NCBI RefSeq assembly: GCF_963662255.1
Contig: NC_085073.1
Location: forward strand, 5,697,598 to 5,761,597
Origin: Cinclus cinclus
Lineage: Eukaryota > Chordata > Aves > Passeriformes > Cinclidae
Direction of reading: 5' to 3'
Length of the DNA: 64,000 nt
A model generated the notes under the pieces. The model searched no databases. It was not told the origin of the DNA and saw only the letters and a program-made list of their open reading frames with translations. This document shows, one piece after another, positions 9,728-23,930 of the stretch. A program made the translations under genes and the position numbers. The first letter of the stretch is position 1. Each line of letters begins with the position of its first letter.

Positions 9728-12700
9728 TCAGCAGGCAGAGACTAAACCTTTCTCATAAGAGCAGCGTCGTTTGGGCTGGGGTCCCTCATCATCGTCATCC
9801 TCCTCCTCATCCTCCTCCTCATCCTCCTCCGAGGATGAGCTGTCCAGTGTTAAATCCACAACATCTGCCGGGGCTTTGCCGTTCTCGCCGGTGCCGTTGG
9901 GAGTGCCCAGGAGCCCGTTCACGTCCGAGGAACCTGAGGGGGGAGGAGGAGGTGAAACCACTCCTGTCCAGCTCTGGGAAGGATCCAACACTCCTGGTTG
10001 GTCAGCCTGGACAAGGGAAGGCTACAGGGAGAATTCAGAGCCACTTCCAGAGCCTAAAGGGGCTCCAGGAGAAGTGGAGAGGGACTAGGGACAAGACACA
10101 GGGAATGGCTTCCCACTGCCAGAGGGAATACTGGGGAGAAATTCTTCCTCGTGAGGGTGCTGAGGCCCAGAGGGTGGGTGTACCCATAGGGTGCCCAGAG
10201 CAGCTGTGGCTGTCCCTGGACGTGTCCAAGGCCAGGCTGCATAGAGCCTGGAGCAACCTGGGATAGTGGAAGGTGTCCATGTCCACGGCAGAGGGTGGGA
10301 CTGGATGATCCTGCAGGTCCCTTCCAACCCAAACCATTGTGGAACTTTCCCCGGGGCTTTCCAGCCTTTCTCCCCAGGGGAACTCACCTAGAACCAGGAT
10401 TGGGCACTGAGGGCTGCAGCTCCGCTCCTTCTCGGCTCGGATGGGGCACCAGGAGCCATCCACCAGGTACTCAATCTCATCTGCATCTTCACATTCTGTC
10501 AGGATCTTGGACAGGAGCCTGCAGAGGGGACAGGAGGAGCTGTCACAGCCCTGGCAAATCAGCAGGGTGTGTGCAGTGACCCTGGAGTGAAAAGGAATCT
10601 GCTGCTGGCTCCTGAGCTGACAGCCCTTGGAGTCATGGACTTTATTCCCCATAAAACCAGTGCAGGTTCTGACAGTGCCAATCCATCCCAGCCCTTCCTG
10701 TCCATGCACCCAAACCATCAACTACCTCCTTAATTAGGTGCAATTAAAGACAGTTTTGCCTCTTCACCCAGTTTCCCAGGCACTGCTTCCAGGCAGGCAG
10801 CGCTGTCCCATCCCATGGGACGTTCCCAGGGACATTCCCAGGGAGGCTTTAGCAAAAGGTGAGATATCCTTTGGCATTAGGAACTTGGCAATCCAACGAG
10901 CAGCACTTCCCTTCCTTCCTAGTTTTATTTCCCAAATCTCCACAGCAGCCACCAGAGCAACATTCCTGCAACAGGAACACCATGAAACCATGAAAGTACA
11001 CCTGGAATGAGGTCCTCATTCCAGAGAAATTGGGGATCTGCTTTATTCCGTGTCCCACTGTTTGCCTGGGTTGTTCATTTGGAAATGCTGCTCTGCCAGG
11101 CCTCACTCCCTCCTGGACTTGAGCATTTTCCTTTAGGAGGAAGGAGAACTCCTAGTGGAAAGTCTTCCAAGGTCAGGAAAACTTTGTAGCAGCCCAGTGG
11201 GAGAGTTTCAGCTTTCCCCAGCTCCTGTAGGAATTATTCCCACAGCCATCACCAGCACAGCAACCACCAAGCTGCAGCTCCCAAAAAGCTGACAAGGCCC
11301 TGAAGATCCCAGACCTGACCAACCACCTCCCTCCCTGCTCGGGAGCCTCCGGCTCTTTCTTGACTCCCAGAACCCAGCTGAGTGCCAGCTTCTCTCTCTC
11401 TCACTTCCAGGGAATCTGGGAAGGACTTCACCCAACAGAACTGGCATCAAACCCAGCCCTGAGCAGGGACAAAAGTCTGCTGAGCCTTCCCCAGGGACAT
11501 CCTGCTCCTCCCCGTGCAGGACATGGCTGACCCGTGGGGGTTCCACAATGCAACCCCTTGCAGCTTCCCCTTCATCTCTCCCCTGTCAGAGATCTCCAAA
11601 GAACTGGATTTTCCTGTCAAGGTTGGCCAGGGGACAAAGCAAACAGGTTATCTGTGCTGAGGCTGCTCCAGGCTGCCTGGAAAGCCACAGCTCCTGGATC
11701 TGCCCAGGGCCCACAAAGGCAGCGACGCTCCAGGAACCCTCAGTGAGGCTGGGAACAGACTGGTCTGCTCACTTCCCTGTGCCAGGGGAGCTGGAGGCAC
11801 CCCAAACACTGCTCCAAACTCTCCCTGCTCTTGAGGGAACCTGCAGTGGAGGCCAATCACACAACCATGAGGGTGGAGATCATTTCCCAGCAGGCAGGAG
11901 CCACGTGTGTTGTTCCACCCGTCCTTGGCCAGCACCATGAGGATGTTGGTGGTCCCAGTCCACAGAAGGCTCCCAGAATTTGGGGGCAACAAAGCTGCTT
12001 CCAAACTCACCCCAAAAGTGCTGCACCACAAGCCTGTTCCCTCCCAGCACATTCCCACTTGCTCTAACACACCAAAACACTGAAACCAGAATATTGTAAC
12101 AAACCTTTCAGCAGTTTCAAAGTGAACTTCAACCAAGAGCTGGACGCTGAACCCAGTGGGGAAGTGGAAAGGGCAGAGAGGTGCAAAACTCACCCATCAA
12201 TGATGAGCTGGTCGTAGGGGGCAGGTTTGTCACACACAGGGCACATCCATGTGGGCTTTTTCTCATTCATCTGTAGGTAGAAGACGGCATCAAAGCACTG
12301 CAGGTGTGCACAGGTCTCGGCCCGGCACGGCACCGACAGGCGCATCTTCACCAGCTGTGGGACCAGAGAGCAGAGCATCCATCAGCCAGGACACCTGGCA
12401 AGGAACCCCCAGATCCCCTCAGAAGGAAAAACATTTGGGAGTTTGCAAGGCTGGTCTGGGAGTACGGTTTGGGTTCTTGACAAAACCAGAGCTGGAGCTC
12501 CTTGGTTCTGGAGCAAACTGGGAGAGCTGGGGTGCCAGGGCCTGAAGGGGTTCCAGGAGAGCTGGAGAGGGACTGGGGACAAGAGATGGAGGGACAGGAC
12601 ACAGGGAATGACTTCCACTGCCAGAGGGAATATTGGAAAGGAATTCCTGGCTGTGAGGGTGGGCAGGCCCTGGCACAGGGTGCCCAGAGCAGCTGTGGCT

Positions 12701-15700
12701 GCCCCTGGATCCCTCAAAGTGTCCAAGGCCAGGCTGGAGCAGCCTGGGACAGTGGAAGGTGTGCCTGCCCGTGGCAGGGGTGGCACTGGATGGTTTTAAG
12801 TTCCCTTCCAAGCCAAAGTGCAATTCCATGAGGAGCCTGAAGGGACTCACCGGGCAGATGAGGGACACTCGGACACCCGTGGTGGCGATTTCACTGTCGG
12901 GGTCCAGGCGTAGCTTCTCTTTCACTGCAGGCAGAGCAGAGCACCCAACATTTAAAAAAACCCAGCCCTTGGCAACACTGAGCAGCACAGGGGGAAGCAG
13001 CTCACCCCAGGCCTGGGGTGTGTGTGGATCATTTTCCCTGCAATGAGCACGTGGATTCACGGGCATGGCGGGGTTTATTCCCTCCTGAGCTCTGTGGCAG
13101 CAGGATGAGGGGAAATGTCTCAGTTCTGGCACTTCCAGTTCAGAGCAAGTCCCCTCACATGTGAGCAAAGAGTCAAACTGAGAGGGGAAACACATCCCAT
13201 CCTTTTTCCATCAGGTTATTGAGCCTCCTCTCAGCAGTGCTGGGCTGCCACTCCTCAGCCTCTATGCCGGCCACCTCCTTTATTCCAGAACATTCCACAG
13301 GAACAAGAACAGGCCCAGAGGTTACCCAGGCAAACAGCTCAGAGCAAGGCAGCCATGCAAAACCAGGCACAGCAGCCATCCAGCACAGATCTGGGAAGAA
13401 TCAGATGTTTTGGAAAGGAAGAATCCTACCCCTGCTGCTGCAGCCTGAAAGGAAAACCCAGAGGAGCAGCAGAGAAATCAAAGCAAGCAGCAGATGGGCA
13501 GGTCCCACGTGTGCAGGTCCCACACCAAGGTGCAAAAATCAAACAAACAAGCTTTGAACTGCTCCCCAAGACCTGAGGAGAAGCTGCTGCTCCCACTGCT
13601 GTCTGCAACTGCCTCTGACACTTCCATCACCATTTTTCTTTGGAGCAAGTCAACCATTTCTTTTGACCTTTTCAGATCATAACAAGATGTCTCCAGACAA
13701 TGAGGCTACATGCAGCTCTGCAACACCCAGCTTTAATTAGAGAGTGACTTCTCAGATGTGAAATTCCCAGGAGATTACAAGATTTGGGCTTGTTTTCCTC
13801 ACATTAGGAGCCTTTTCATCCAAGCTTAATTTTTTATGAAGTTCTTTGTAAGAGCCTTCTCTGTGCATCAATTACTGGGAGACATGGGAAGGAGAATTTT
13901 CTAGGATCTCCTGATCAGGATTTTGGATCCAAAGCCGTAATCTCTTCTCAGACAATGTTCCTGTATTAACTTCTACAGAATTGTATGCAAAGGAAGATGA
14001 GTCAGCAGTGAGAGGTGACTGAAGCCAAAGGACAGCTTCAGTGACAGGGAATTATTTGCAGAGCAGACCAGAGCTAGAAAAGCAAAGTTTAGGAGCTCCT
14101 CAGGTTGGCCAGTTCTGGATATCCAAACAACTTCCAAGCATGAAAACACAAATGAGCTGAAATAAGACATTGCTCTTACTTGTTTTTATTTAAAGTCACC
14201 AGATACAACTGATTCCTGCCTGAAACCCAGGTGCCTGCAGGTTGGATACACCTGGAATCATCACCTTCCCTGTGAACTACAATCCAGCTCCAAGACTGAC
14301 AGGCTGAGGAAGTTCAGCCTGGAGAAGAGAAGGTTGAGTGGAGAGCTCCCAGCAGCATTCCAGTCCCTGAAGGGGCTCCAGGGATGCTGGAAAGGGGCAG
14401 AACATCAGGAGCTGGAGTGACAGGATAAGGGGGAATGGCTTGAAGAGGGGAAGTTGAGGTTAAGATGTGCAGGAGAAATTCCTGGCTGTGAGGGTGGGCA
14501 GGCCCTGGCACAGGGTGCCCAGAGCAGCTGTGGCTGCCCCTGGATCCATGGAATGTCCAAGGTCAGGCTGGACAGGGCTTGGAGCAGCCTGGGACAGTGG
14601 GAGGTGTCCCTGCCCATGGCAGGGGTGACACTGGATGGGCTTTGAGCTCCTTCTAACCCAAACCATCCTGGGACTCCCTGGCAGTTTCTTATCATTGGGA
14701 AGAGTTCTCCAGGATCTGGACAGTTTTAAAGACCATCAAGATCCCACGCAGAACTAAACAGTGAGAAGGTTTTGTCCAGCAACATGAAAAATCGGGAATC
14801 TTCCACACTCATGAACTCCAAGTTAGATTCCACCTTGGAAAGGTAATTTCCCCTCGTTTCCAGTAACGTTTTACACGTGCCTCATACCAGGAGGATTTAC
14901 CTGAGTGGTTTGGGATAAGCATCTCTGGGGACCATCTCTTCTCTGAAGCTCTCAAGGTATATCAAGTGCTGCTGGTGACATCCCACTGCCACCCCAAGGA
15001 CTCCCAGGGCAGCAGGACATTGTCACCAGGATCCCTCGCTCCAGAAATCTCCTTTGGAAATCCCGAGGATCAATGCTGCTCACACTGACTCAGGTGAAGG
15101 CATGAAGCCCTTCCAGCCACAACGACACGGCCACGACACGACCTGGCACAAATCCTAAATCCAACTACAGAGCTGCCACCAGAACCACGGCTTGGGGGTG
15201 ACCTCCCACGACTCACACACAGCTCAGCAAGTCTGTTCAGATAAAAAGTGGGGTTGATACAGCTGGAGGGAAGCAGAAGTGTGAGTGGTGGTGGATATTC
15301 CCCAGCAGGCTGCAGCCATGCCCTTCCCAGAGCCACTCACCCAGTGCTTTGCAGAGCTCCGGGTGTTTGATGCCGATGGTTTTCAACCTCTGCAGCAGCT
15401 CTGCTGAGGTCATCTGCCGCACCAGGTACAGCCCCACCGAGTAGCTCTGGGGAGACAGGGAGGAGAGGATGAGCAGGGTGCTCTGCAGGGCTGCCTGGGG
15501 AGCTCTGGGCTCTCCCTGGGCTCTCACCTTGCCGTAGTTGCCCCAGGTGACCGTGATGCGGTTGGTGGCTGCAGACAGGTACATGAGGTGGGTGAGGTTG
15601 ATGGGCCTGCAGGGCCTCTTGGGTTCTACCCCGGGTTTGTTTGAGGGGTAGTAGCCCTAGAGCAGGAAGATTAAATAGAGATATTTATTTTTTAACTCAA

Positions 15701-18700
15701 GGTAGGTCTATTGATCATCTCTATTCAATTCCACTCAGCCCCAGGTCTCAGGGATGCTCTCAGCTGCAGCACAAAGTAAACAGGATCGAGCCTTTATACA
15801 CAGCAGCTCATTAACAACATGGTTAATCCATTAAAAAATTAGCTTTAAACTGAGCACTGCACTTCTATAGGCTGGCGTTCATCAGGAAAGCAACTTCCTT
15901 CCAAATGCCACCCATTTCCCCCCAGATTTCCCTCCCTAATCCCCCAGTCCTCACCGGCACGGAGCAGTAGCTGTGGTTCACCTTGACGGCGATGTTGGGA
16001 GGGTACTGATCCTCCTGAGGGGAACTGGTGTCTGTGTAGCAGATTCTGGGCAGAAACAACACATCCCATAATATCCCAATGCTCTGCACATCCCCAGCTC
16101 CCATCCCAATCCATGCTCCCTCAGCAGAGCCCATCCAGGTGGGACTCAGCTGTTTCTGCTCGAGGTTCAAAAGTGGAGTTTAAGATGCTCCTGTGAACAC
16201 AAAGTTCACTGGAAATTCTCTCTGGAGCCATGAAATCCATGTTGGAACTTGCTGGGTTCTTCTGGAACATTCCCTCCTCCCCTGCTCTGCCCCTGATGTT
16301 CAATGAACCCAGCCCAGACCTACCTGAGCACCACCTGAACAGATTTTACACCGGGTTGCAACTCCCTGGTAAATGAAAGAACAGAAACTTCCAATTAATT
16401 ATGTTAAAAAAAAAAATCAATCCCCCACCTCCCCAAAAATCACCCGAACCAGCTGCCAGACTCAAGAACTTTAGTTGTTCCTATTTTTTTTTTTTAATAG
16501 ACCTTAAAAAAATTACCTCACGGAACTTCATTTAAATTGTACAATTCCCCCTGCAAATATCAGTGGTCCTGTAATTATTATTTTTTTTCTTTCCTGATGC
16601 ACCAACCTAAAGCTTTTCTCTAGGTTTTTAAAACTGTTTGGGTGCCTTCTGGTGATTTGTGAGAATTTATAAAAACTGGGTTTTAAGGTCAGGTTTACCT
16701 GACAGTGCTCAAGACTCTCTGTGTTTAATTATTCAGCTGAAGCTGTTCATGCAAACCAAGGGACTGAATATTAAGGCCCCAGTGTGAATATTGCAACCTC
16801 CATCAGGGTTATTGCTGCCAGGATTTTAACTGGAATCAGGAAAGGAATGGAATACATAACAAGGGTATTTTACCAGGAGACAAAATAACCAAGATATTCT
16901 TTCTCCAGCTCTTTATTTTATGATAAAGAGAAACGTTATTTATAAAGGTTTTATGTTGAATAATTTTTTGGAGGAATTCTTCTGCATGAAGGGAGCAGGT
17001 CAGCCAAGAGGAAACCTCCCTGCCTGCACTGCCACCTCTGAGGAGAGTCTTTGTTTGAGTCAAAAGTTGCATTTGACAGAGGTCAGGGTAAATCCTAATC
17101 CTGATGTTTCCTGGGGCAGCTCCTGCAGCCTCCTCCCCACCAAGGAAGTTCCCTTCAGATGCAAACAGCCTCACACTCTGCCTTTTGAACCTGGCATGCA
17201 AAGGGAAGGCTGCAGACACTCACAGCACCTGCTCAGCAGAGAATTTAGGTCATCCATGACTCCATCCCCTTTTCCTGCCCAAATGCACCATTCCAGAGGG
17301 AGATTAGAACAGCACAAGTGAAACTTAAGGACCTGGATGGGTGAATTTGCAGTTCCCACTCCCCCCAAAGCTCTTTGCTTGACATGAGGAGCAGCCTGAT
17401 GTCCTCACACAAATCCTGTTTCCTTGCAGGGAACAAAAGCTTCCAGAGGCAGGGAACACGGAGGAAATATGGAATTATGCAGCTGCATTTTCTTGGACTG
17501 TTAATACCCAATGAGGAGTACCTGGAATTTCTGATCAGCTCCACTTGTCTTGGTGTTAATGCAAAAATGCACGGACTTTCCTGAAGCTTCTCATTATTCT
17601 GTGGAACTAAGGAGGGAAGGAAAGAGTGTCCATCAAACTGAGACCAGCTGCTCTGAGCACGAGGTGATTGTTATGCTCTGTTTATCTCCAAGTCTTGTTT
17701 TCTCCCACACCCCAGAATTCCAGTTTTCACCTGTTTTGGTAATTCTGCTTTGATTAGAGCTTTGCTCATTTATTGCTCACTGTTCAGTACAATCAGCAGA
17801 GGTTTTGGATTTATCTCTTTTTTTTTTTTTTTTAAATTATTTTTCCTCCCTTCAAATAATTCAAGAGCCATCAGTCAACCATATCAGTTGTGTCACAGTG
17901 TGACCACATCCTCAAGAAGCCCAAGAGGAGACCTGAGCCTGACACAAAAGCCCAAAACCAACCAGACTGAGCAGGCGGGTTCTGGAAAAGAAAGAAAACA
18001 ACCCCAGCAACAAAAAAGATTAGCTCAGATAATAAAAAAGCAACACAAAAAGCAGCTGGAAGAGACAAAACACGACTTCCAAACCCTTGACCTTGAGGGT
18101 GGGACAGCAGCTCACCCTCAGAGAGGCTTAACAAGAACCCAGCATTAACTGTGGCCTTTTGCACACTGATAATTTTAAGATCAAGTGCATTTAATGTGGG
18201 GGAAACGAAGCTTGAGACGTGGGAAACTTTTGTTGCAATCTTTGCTTCAATCCAAGCAGGTTTTATTTTCAGTTCTGCGTCTCTAAGCAAAGTTCAGACC
18301 CTGAGCTGCTGAAAGTCACAGGAAGAACACAAAGAGGAAGTGCTAAAACAGCTTTTTAAAAATTATTTAGCAAGAACTGGGTGTTTTGCTTTGCCTCACT
18401 TCCACTGCATGGTTGTTCAAAGCCAACAGGATTTCAGAAGTAGGAAAGTGCTCTTTTGTATGAAAAAGAGGAGATGAAGGAAGGATAAAACCTCAGCAGC
18501 TCTTGGAAGACCTGGTAACAACTTGGGTCACTGCAGGTGCTTCCCTTTGGTCCCTTTTCTGCTTTGAAAAATGAAAATGAAGCTTACAAAAATAACTTTT
18601 AAAAGTCAGAATTAAGATATTATTACGGAACTTTTGTTTAATTCCAGTTTCCATCCAAATATCTCCTGACAGAAACAACCAGCAGAAAATCGAGCATTTC

Positions 18701-21700
18701 ATGAGGTATTTTTAGCAAGTGATGATTGACAAGGACAATAACAAAAAGTAATTTTAATGTTTCTGAATAAGAAACTGCCCATAAAATGATTCCTGCTGAT
18801 TGCTCAGCCCCACAAAGACAAAAGCAAACCTGATGGGGAAAAGTGGAGAAGCTGCTCATGGTTTATTTTGCATTTATATCAGCACACTCCTTGTGACACT
18901 TTTTGTCCTTTAGACAAAAATCAAATTGCTGCTGGAAAAGAGGCTCGAAAGCTGAGAGGTGCAACCTCAGGGCACCTGACAGAAACATCTGCTGGTGCCC
19001 AGCTGCTCCTGGCTGCACAGAAACCTCTCCCAGCAGCAGGGAAAATCAGCCAGGAAGGCTCCAGGGGCCAGGCTGGCCCAGGGGAGGTGTCACCTGCCAG
19101 GGGAGAGGCTGCATTTAACGAGCAGGGGACATTTAATGGCAACCCAGAACAAAATCTGGTAATCCCAGTGAGTGTATCCAGGCTCTTCTGTATCTGGATG
19201 TTTCCACCTCTTGGAAATTTGTTTTCCTTCAAAATCCCATATTGGAATTGCTGACTAACACACATTTAACACTGAACCAACCATTCCCCACACAATTATC
19301 GTGTTTCAGCTCGACTCTGTCACCACTCAGCTGTTTTGTCACAGCATTAATGCCTTCAAATGAAGAAGAAATGATAGAAAATCTGACTAATTAGTACTTT
19401 CCCTTTTTGTTTCTGCACAATCTAATCTTTATTTTTTTCCTGCAAGCCACACCAAATATCTTTTCAGCAAAGCCAGACCAGCTCAAGCTGTAGAATCATT
19501 TGGTAGAGAATTCTGACATGAATTTATGAGACACTCAACAGAACACAACTCCTCTGGACAGGCTGAATTTGTTACCAGACCCTTTTTGCTACTTTTAGCA
19601 AATACTTTTGCTTTTACTTTTGCTACTTTTGTTAAATTGTAGCTCATTTCCTACTATTTAACATCAGTTAAAAATATTCTTTATTTCTCCAAACCAAAAT
19701 AATGAAAAATCAGCCTTCACACCCCAGAGAAATGCCCCCAAAACATACAGCACCACACACAAAGAACTGTGACAAGCACAAAAAAAACCAGTCAAAAATG
19801 CAGTTTGAGGTGTTGCCACCCTCTTTTATCCATAGGATGCTTCAGGTCAGGGATTTTCAGTGCTGAAAAGCAGCATTAGTGTAGAATGTGGCTCCACACT
19901 CCAGAGAACCAAACAAGGTGGGCTCCAAGCTCCATCCCAAAGTGCCCACACTCCAGGTGTGAGGAAAATCCCAGGAGCACAGGATTTGGATTGGGAGGGA
20001 CCTAAAGGATCATCCCATTCCATCCCACAGGCAGGGACACCTTCCACTGTCCCAGGCTGCTCCAGCCTGGCCTTGGACACTTCCAGGGCAGCCACAGCTC
20101 CTCTGTTCCTGTGCCAGGGCCTCCTCACCATCAGAGGGAAGAATTGCTCTCCAGTGTCCCATCTGAACCTCTCCTCTCTTAGTTTAAAACCTCTTCTAGT
20201 TAAAAACCACTCCCCCTTTCCCAGCACCCTGAGAAAAGCTGCTCTCCCTTTTTTATCAACCACCTTTAAGCACTGAGATAAATATTCCTCTGTAAATTCT
20301 GAGCATGAGGAGAGGGGAGGGGGGGAGAGGAACAGTCTCACCACCACATCCACCAGCCTCTCCCGCCACACGACTTCAGAAAATCCCTTCAAACGCACAT
20401 TTGTTATCAACACCAACGCCTCCCCCTCCCCTAAAAAACCTCACCTAACTCTGTGGGCTTCAACAGCTCATCCAGGGTTGTATAAAAGGGCAACTTCACC
20501 AAGCGAACCTCAGGCTTGGCCACTTTGGGGGGCAACCTGCCCAGTCCGTTCAGGTATTTGCCGTAGAGGGCAGGGTAATCGATGTTGGTGTTGGGCAGAG
20601 TCCGGGGCACGGCGCTGCCGCGCTCGTAGGACGCGTGCAGGGGCAGAGGCTCCGCCCGGTGCGGCGCCCCCGCCGGCGGCTGCGCCACGTCCGAGCCTTT
20701 CTTGTTGTATCGAGTCTCGTAAAGCTCCTTGATCTTCTTGAACACCTCGGGGCTGCAGTCAAACTGGACCAGCTGCAAAGCTCGGGTCACTAGTTCGTGT
20801 TTTAGTCCGCTTTTACTCCTGCCAACAAAACCCAGCAACATCTGAAGATCTGAGACTCGGAAACTCATCACCATGTTCTGGGGGATAAAAAAAAATTAAA
20901 AGATGTTCTCATAGTTATAAAAGGCAAAGGTTCAGTTCTTACTTTATAACTGCAAGGCAAGATATTAAAAATTCCCCCGAAAGTAAAAGGCCCCAAACCT
21001 GTCCAAACCCGCTGCTGTCACCTCATTTTGGTTCCCATTTCTTGTTTGAGCAACACAAAGATCACCCTCTGAAATGTCATCTAAATGACAAAACCACCAG
21101 CACTGTCATGAAATGACTCAAAAAACACTTTGACAGATGCTAAGCATCCTCAGGAGCGACCTCAAAGATCTAAACCAAGAGGCCTCGCTTGTGAAAGAGC
21201 TCACGAACTCCTTCAGCACCCAAAATTCCCAGAGAAACATGGAAAACTTCATCCCAAATGGTGTCAGTGCAAGGCACAGGAAGAAAATCAGTACGAGCTG
21301 GGTGAGGCTGAGGTGAATTGGGGCCACCAGTCCTGGATTTCTGGAAAAAAAAAAAAAAGCCCTCCAGAATCCTCCCTACATCCACAGGATCTTTGAAAAA
21401 AAAACCCCACGTATTTTAGAGTACGGGAGGATATTCTGATTATTAGAGAGCAGTGTGTTCCCAGGAGAACAATGCCCAGCACTTCCCTGTGATCCCAGCC
21501 AGGAGCTGCCTTGGTGTCACACTGGAATTATCAATTTCAGTGTCTGATAAGCAGCAAAACCCAGCTCAGTCTTCCAAAATTCCCTCTCTGTGGCCATTCA
21601 GACCTGTAACTGTCAGCAGAGTCAAAGGCCACAAGATAACTTCCCATGAGAAACCAGGAATTCTTCCTGTTCAACCCACAGCTTCAGGTTGGCATTTCAG

Positions 21701-23696
21701 TTCCCTAAACACCAAACAAGCTTGAAATTGAAAAAAAAAAATTCTTATAAAATACATGGGTTGGAAAATATAAGTAGCCCTGGAAATAAACTTGGTAGAT
21801 ATCCACACATATTCACTCCACATCCTTCTTGGTTTGTGGGGAATATGGGAATTCAAGAAGAAACCCCTCAAAAAAAAAAAAATCCAGATATTCCCCAACC
21901 TCTACCCCACTCTTGAATTAATAATTAAAAAGAAAGCATAAAAGATAATCTAAAAATATTTTCTTTCCTGGAATAAACCAGCTACAGATTATTATTATTA
22001 TTATTTTTTTTTTAATTAAGAAAGCTTCAACTGTTTCCAGAAACATTTCACAGCCCCTTTTGGATGTGTGGGAATTAGATGAGAGAGAAAATGCCATTTG
22101 ATTTTTTCCTTTCCTTTATGTATGTCATTTAATCCGAAAACCCAAAAGCTGTTATGTCACTGTCTGTAGTTAGAACTTCTGGGAGTCGTGATGAGTCCCA
22201 AAATATCCCTGATAAGGGGAAAAAAAAGACTGATGAATAAAGAGGAGAGAAAAGATGTTTAATTGCCAGAAAGTCAGGATTTCAGAGCTCTGGATTCATA
22301 GTGCTGCTCCAGACACCACCTGTGAAATCCCAGAAAAATCTACTTTGTGCCTCAAGTTTTCTTCAACTGAAAAAACAGAATCAGGATCATTAAGGTTGGA
22401 AAAGACCTCCAAGATCATCAAGCCTGATCATATCCCACCAGGATCATTAAACTGTGTTAGGAAACGGAGAGAGTGTTGTTCTCCCCGAGGGATTTCGGGA
22501 TAAATGGTGTATTTGGAAAGATAAACTCATCAAGACACAGCAGCAGGAGGCACTGGGGCATCCCAGGAGCACTGGAGACAGGAATTCCTCCTGTGGCAAT
22601 TGCTCCTTGAACACCTCACCCGGGACTCTTGGGGTGAAAAGCAGAGCTGGAGCTCAGAGTTTCCATTTTGAAGGAATTAAGGTCCAGCAGGATGATGAGG
22701 TTTGAGCAGCAGCACAACAACAAACCCCAAACAAAGCATAACGAGGGCTCGACGTGCCCCGTGCAGGCAGGGAGAGCACATGGATCCTGCCGAGATCCCT
22801 GACACTCCTGGGTGCTCCTCCTCCCAAGAACCCTCGTGTGGGATGGCTCAGACCCCACCAAAAACCTCTGGGGCGACCACGGTGACCGGTAAGCGCATTC
22901 TCCCCTCTGGAATTGTAGGGGAAGGGTAGAGCCCCCCCCGCCAAAAAAGCCTCTCCCAATGGGATTCCTGCGGCCATCCAGCCCTATGCCTGCCGAGGAG
23001 CTGGGGAACGCTTGGCAGGCAACGCTTCCTTAGGAACACTTCAGGGAACGCTCCCAGGCCGCTGCCGCTGCTCTTTAACCGCCCTCAGCACCGGCTGCCA
23101 GCGGCCGCTCCCCGGCTCCCACAGAACCGGGATCCCCGAGGGGAACGGGAAAACCCCCCGCGGGCCTGAAGCGAGGCACGAACCGTCTTGAAAACACAAC
23201 TCCAAGCATGGATGTGCTTCACCTCATCCCAGAGGGGCCTTGGAACCGCTCCTACCCCCGGCAGTGCCCGTCCCAACGGTTCCCCGACCCCCGCCCGCCG
23301 GACAGCTCCGCACCGAGCCGCCCCGCGCCGGGAGCGGGCAGCGGCACCGGGGTCGGGGGGCGCGGGGGTAGCGCCAGCGATCCTTAATCCCGGCAATTAG
23401 CGGGAAAGACCCGGCGCGAGGGCAGCCCCGTGGAGGGCGGGTAGCACCGCGGGTCGGCCCGGCTAAACCCGGTTCGGCCCCGGGAGGTCCGGCGGGGGCT
23501 GCGGCCCTGAGGCCGGGGCGGGGCAGTCTCTGAGGTAAAAAGGTGAGAGGACGGCCCCGGAGCGCCGCCCCCACGGTTCGGAGCGCCGCCCCCCGCCGTC
23601 CCCCCGCGCCGGGAGCCGCCCGGTGCCGGCCGGGCCCCGCGGGCGGGGCGGCGGTGCCGCTTCCCTCACCTTCGCCTCCACCAGCTCCGCCGCCAT
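9728..23696 (-). CDS. PIAS4: PIAS4, E3 SUMO-protein ligase (PIASy)
   Basis: Eleven coding exons on the minus strand encode 494 residues (about 510 in human): 23696-23670, 20877-20445, 17606-17522, 16365-16324, 16045-15955, 15656-15528, 15446-15341, 12924-12851, 12354-12194, 10518-10388, 9933-9728. All junctions are GT-AG and the phases close exactly. The product is a nuclear SUMO ligase and transcriptional co-regulator. Order: SAP DNA-binding domain at about 10-46 with LQMLL at 20-24, PINIT domain at about 110-270 ([10 protein letters not shown] in exon 6), and SP-RING at about 318-385 with ligands C339, C344, H346, C349, C367 and C370. A SUMO-interacting VVDLTLD lies at 451-457, next to a Ser/Glu/Asp run, and PKRRC near the end. 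The shorter length reflects a shorter linker before the SUMO motif. It starts in a CpG island head-to-head with EEF2. Confidence 0.97.
9975..10350 (+). mobile_element. CR1 LINE 3' fragment
   Basis: Bird CR1 3'-end sequence in sense orientation. It runs from the 'tcagcctggacaa' and 'ggctccaggagaa' words through 'cccagagcagctgtggctg' and 'gtgtccaaggccaggctg' to 'ggtcccttccaacccaaacc'. It lies in PIAS4 intron 10. Confidence 0.85.
12530..12832 (+). mobile_element. CR1 LINE 3' fragment
   Basis: Same CR1 end in sense orientation within PIAS4 intron 8, ending near a degenerate 'attccatgagg' tail, 20 bases from the exon 8 donor. Confidence 0.85.
12925..15340 (-). other. PIAS4 intron 7
   Basis: Mostly unique AT-rich intron sequence with one CR1 fragment (14300-14690). 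No snoRNA with paired C and D boxes, exon or other gene was found. Confidence 0.7.
14300..14690 (+). mobile_element. CR1 LINE 3' fragment
   Basis: Sense-oriented CR1 end in PIAS4 intron 7. It shows 'agttcagcctggagaagag', 'tgcccagagcagctgtggct' and 'ccttctaacccaaaccatcc' in the expected order. The last unit before the cleavage end is diverged. Confidence 0.85.
17607..20444 (-). other. PIAS4 intron 2
   Basis: Unique intron sequence with one antisense CR1 fragment (19975-20290). I see no gene, RNA or minisatellite in the remainder. Confidence 0.7.
19975..20290 (-). mobile_element. CR1 LINE 3' fragment
   Basis: Antisense CR1 end: 'ggcagggacaccttccactg' followed by 'cctggccttggacacttcc' and 'tgtgccagggcctcctcacc', in PIAS4 intron 2. 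Confidence 0.85.
20878..23669 (-). other. PIAS4 intron 1
   Basis: Unique AT-rich sequence passing into a CpG-rich 5' part from about 23000. One short CR1 remnant lies at 22380-22450. No other gene is seen. Confidence 0.7.
22380..22450 (-). mobile_element. Short CR1-like remnant
   Basis: Carries 'aaggttggaaaagacctcca', the antisense start of a diverged CR1 end. Too short to place in a subfamily. Confidence 0.6.
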
Positions 23697-23699
23697 CTT

Positions 23700-23860
23700 G
23701 GGCCTCCAGCGTCCACCGCGCCGGGCGCCGCCGCCGGGTCACGTGACGCCCCCGCGCCGGGGTAGGGCTGGGCCGAGCCGCGAGCGCTGCCCAATCACCG
23801 CGCGCGCTCCTCGCTCCCGGGCCACGCCCCCGAACCACGCCCCGCCAGGCCACGCCTCTC
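23700..23860 (-). promoter_or_regulatory. PIAS4 CpG-island promoter with GTCACGTGAC palindrome
   Basis: CpG-dense sequence directly upstream of the PIAS4 start codon. A perfect 10-base E-box palindrome, GTCACGTGAC, at 23738-23747 matches the USF/MiT (CLEAR-type) consensus. GCCAATCACC near 23790 carries a CCAAT-type box. No TATA box is seen. The transcription start is inferred to lie around 23700-23760. Confidence 0.6.
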
Positions 23861-23930
23861 CACGGGAGTCTTAAAGGGGCCGCGCTCCACAAACCGGGGG
23901 AGCACCGGGGGAACGGCGGCGGGGGCGGGG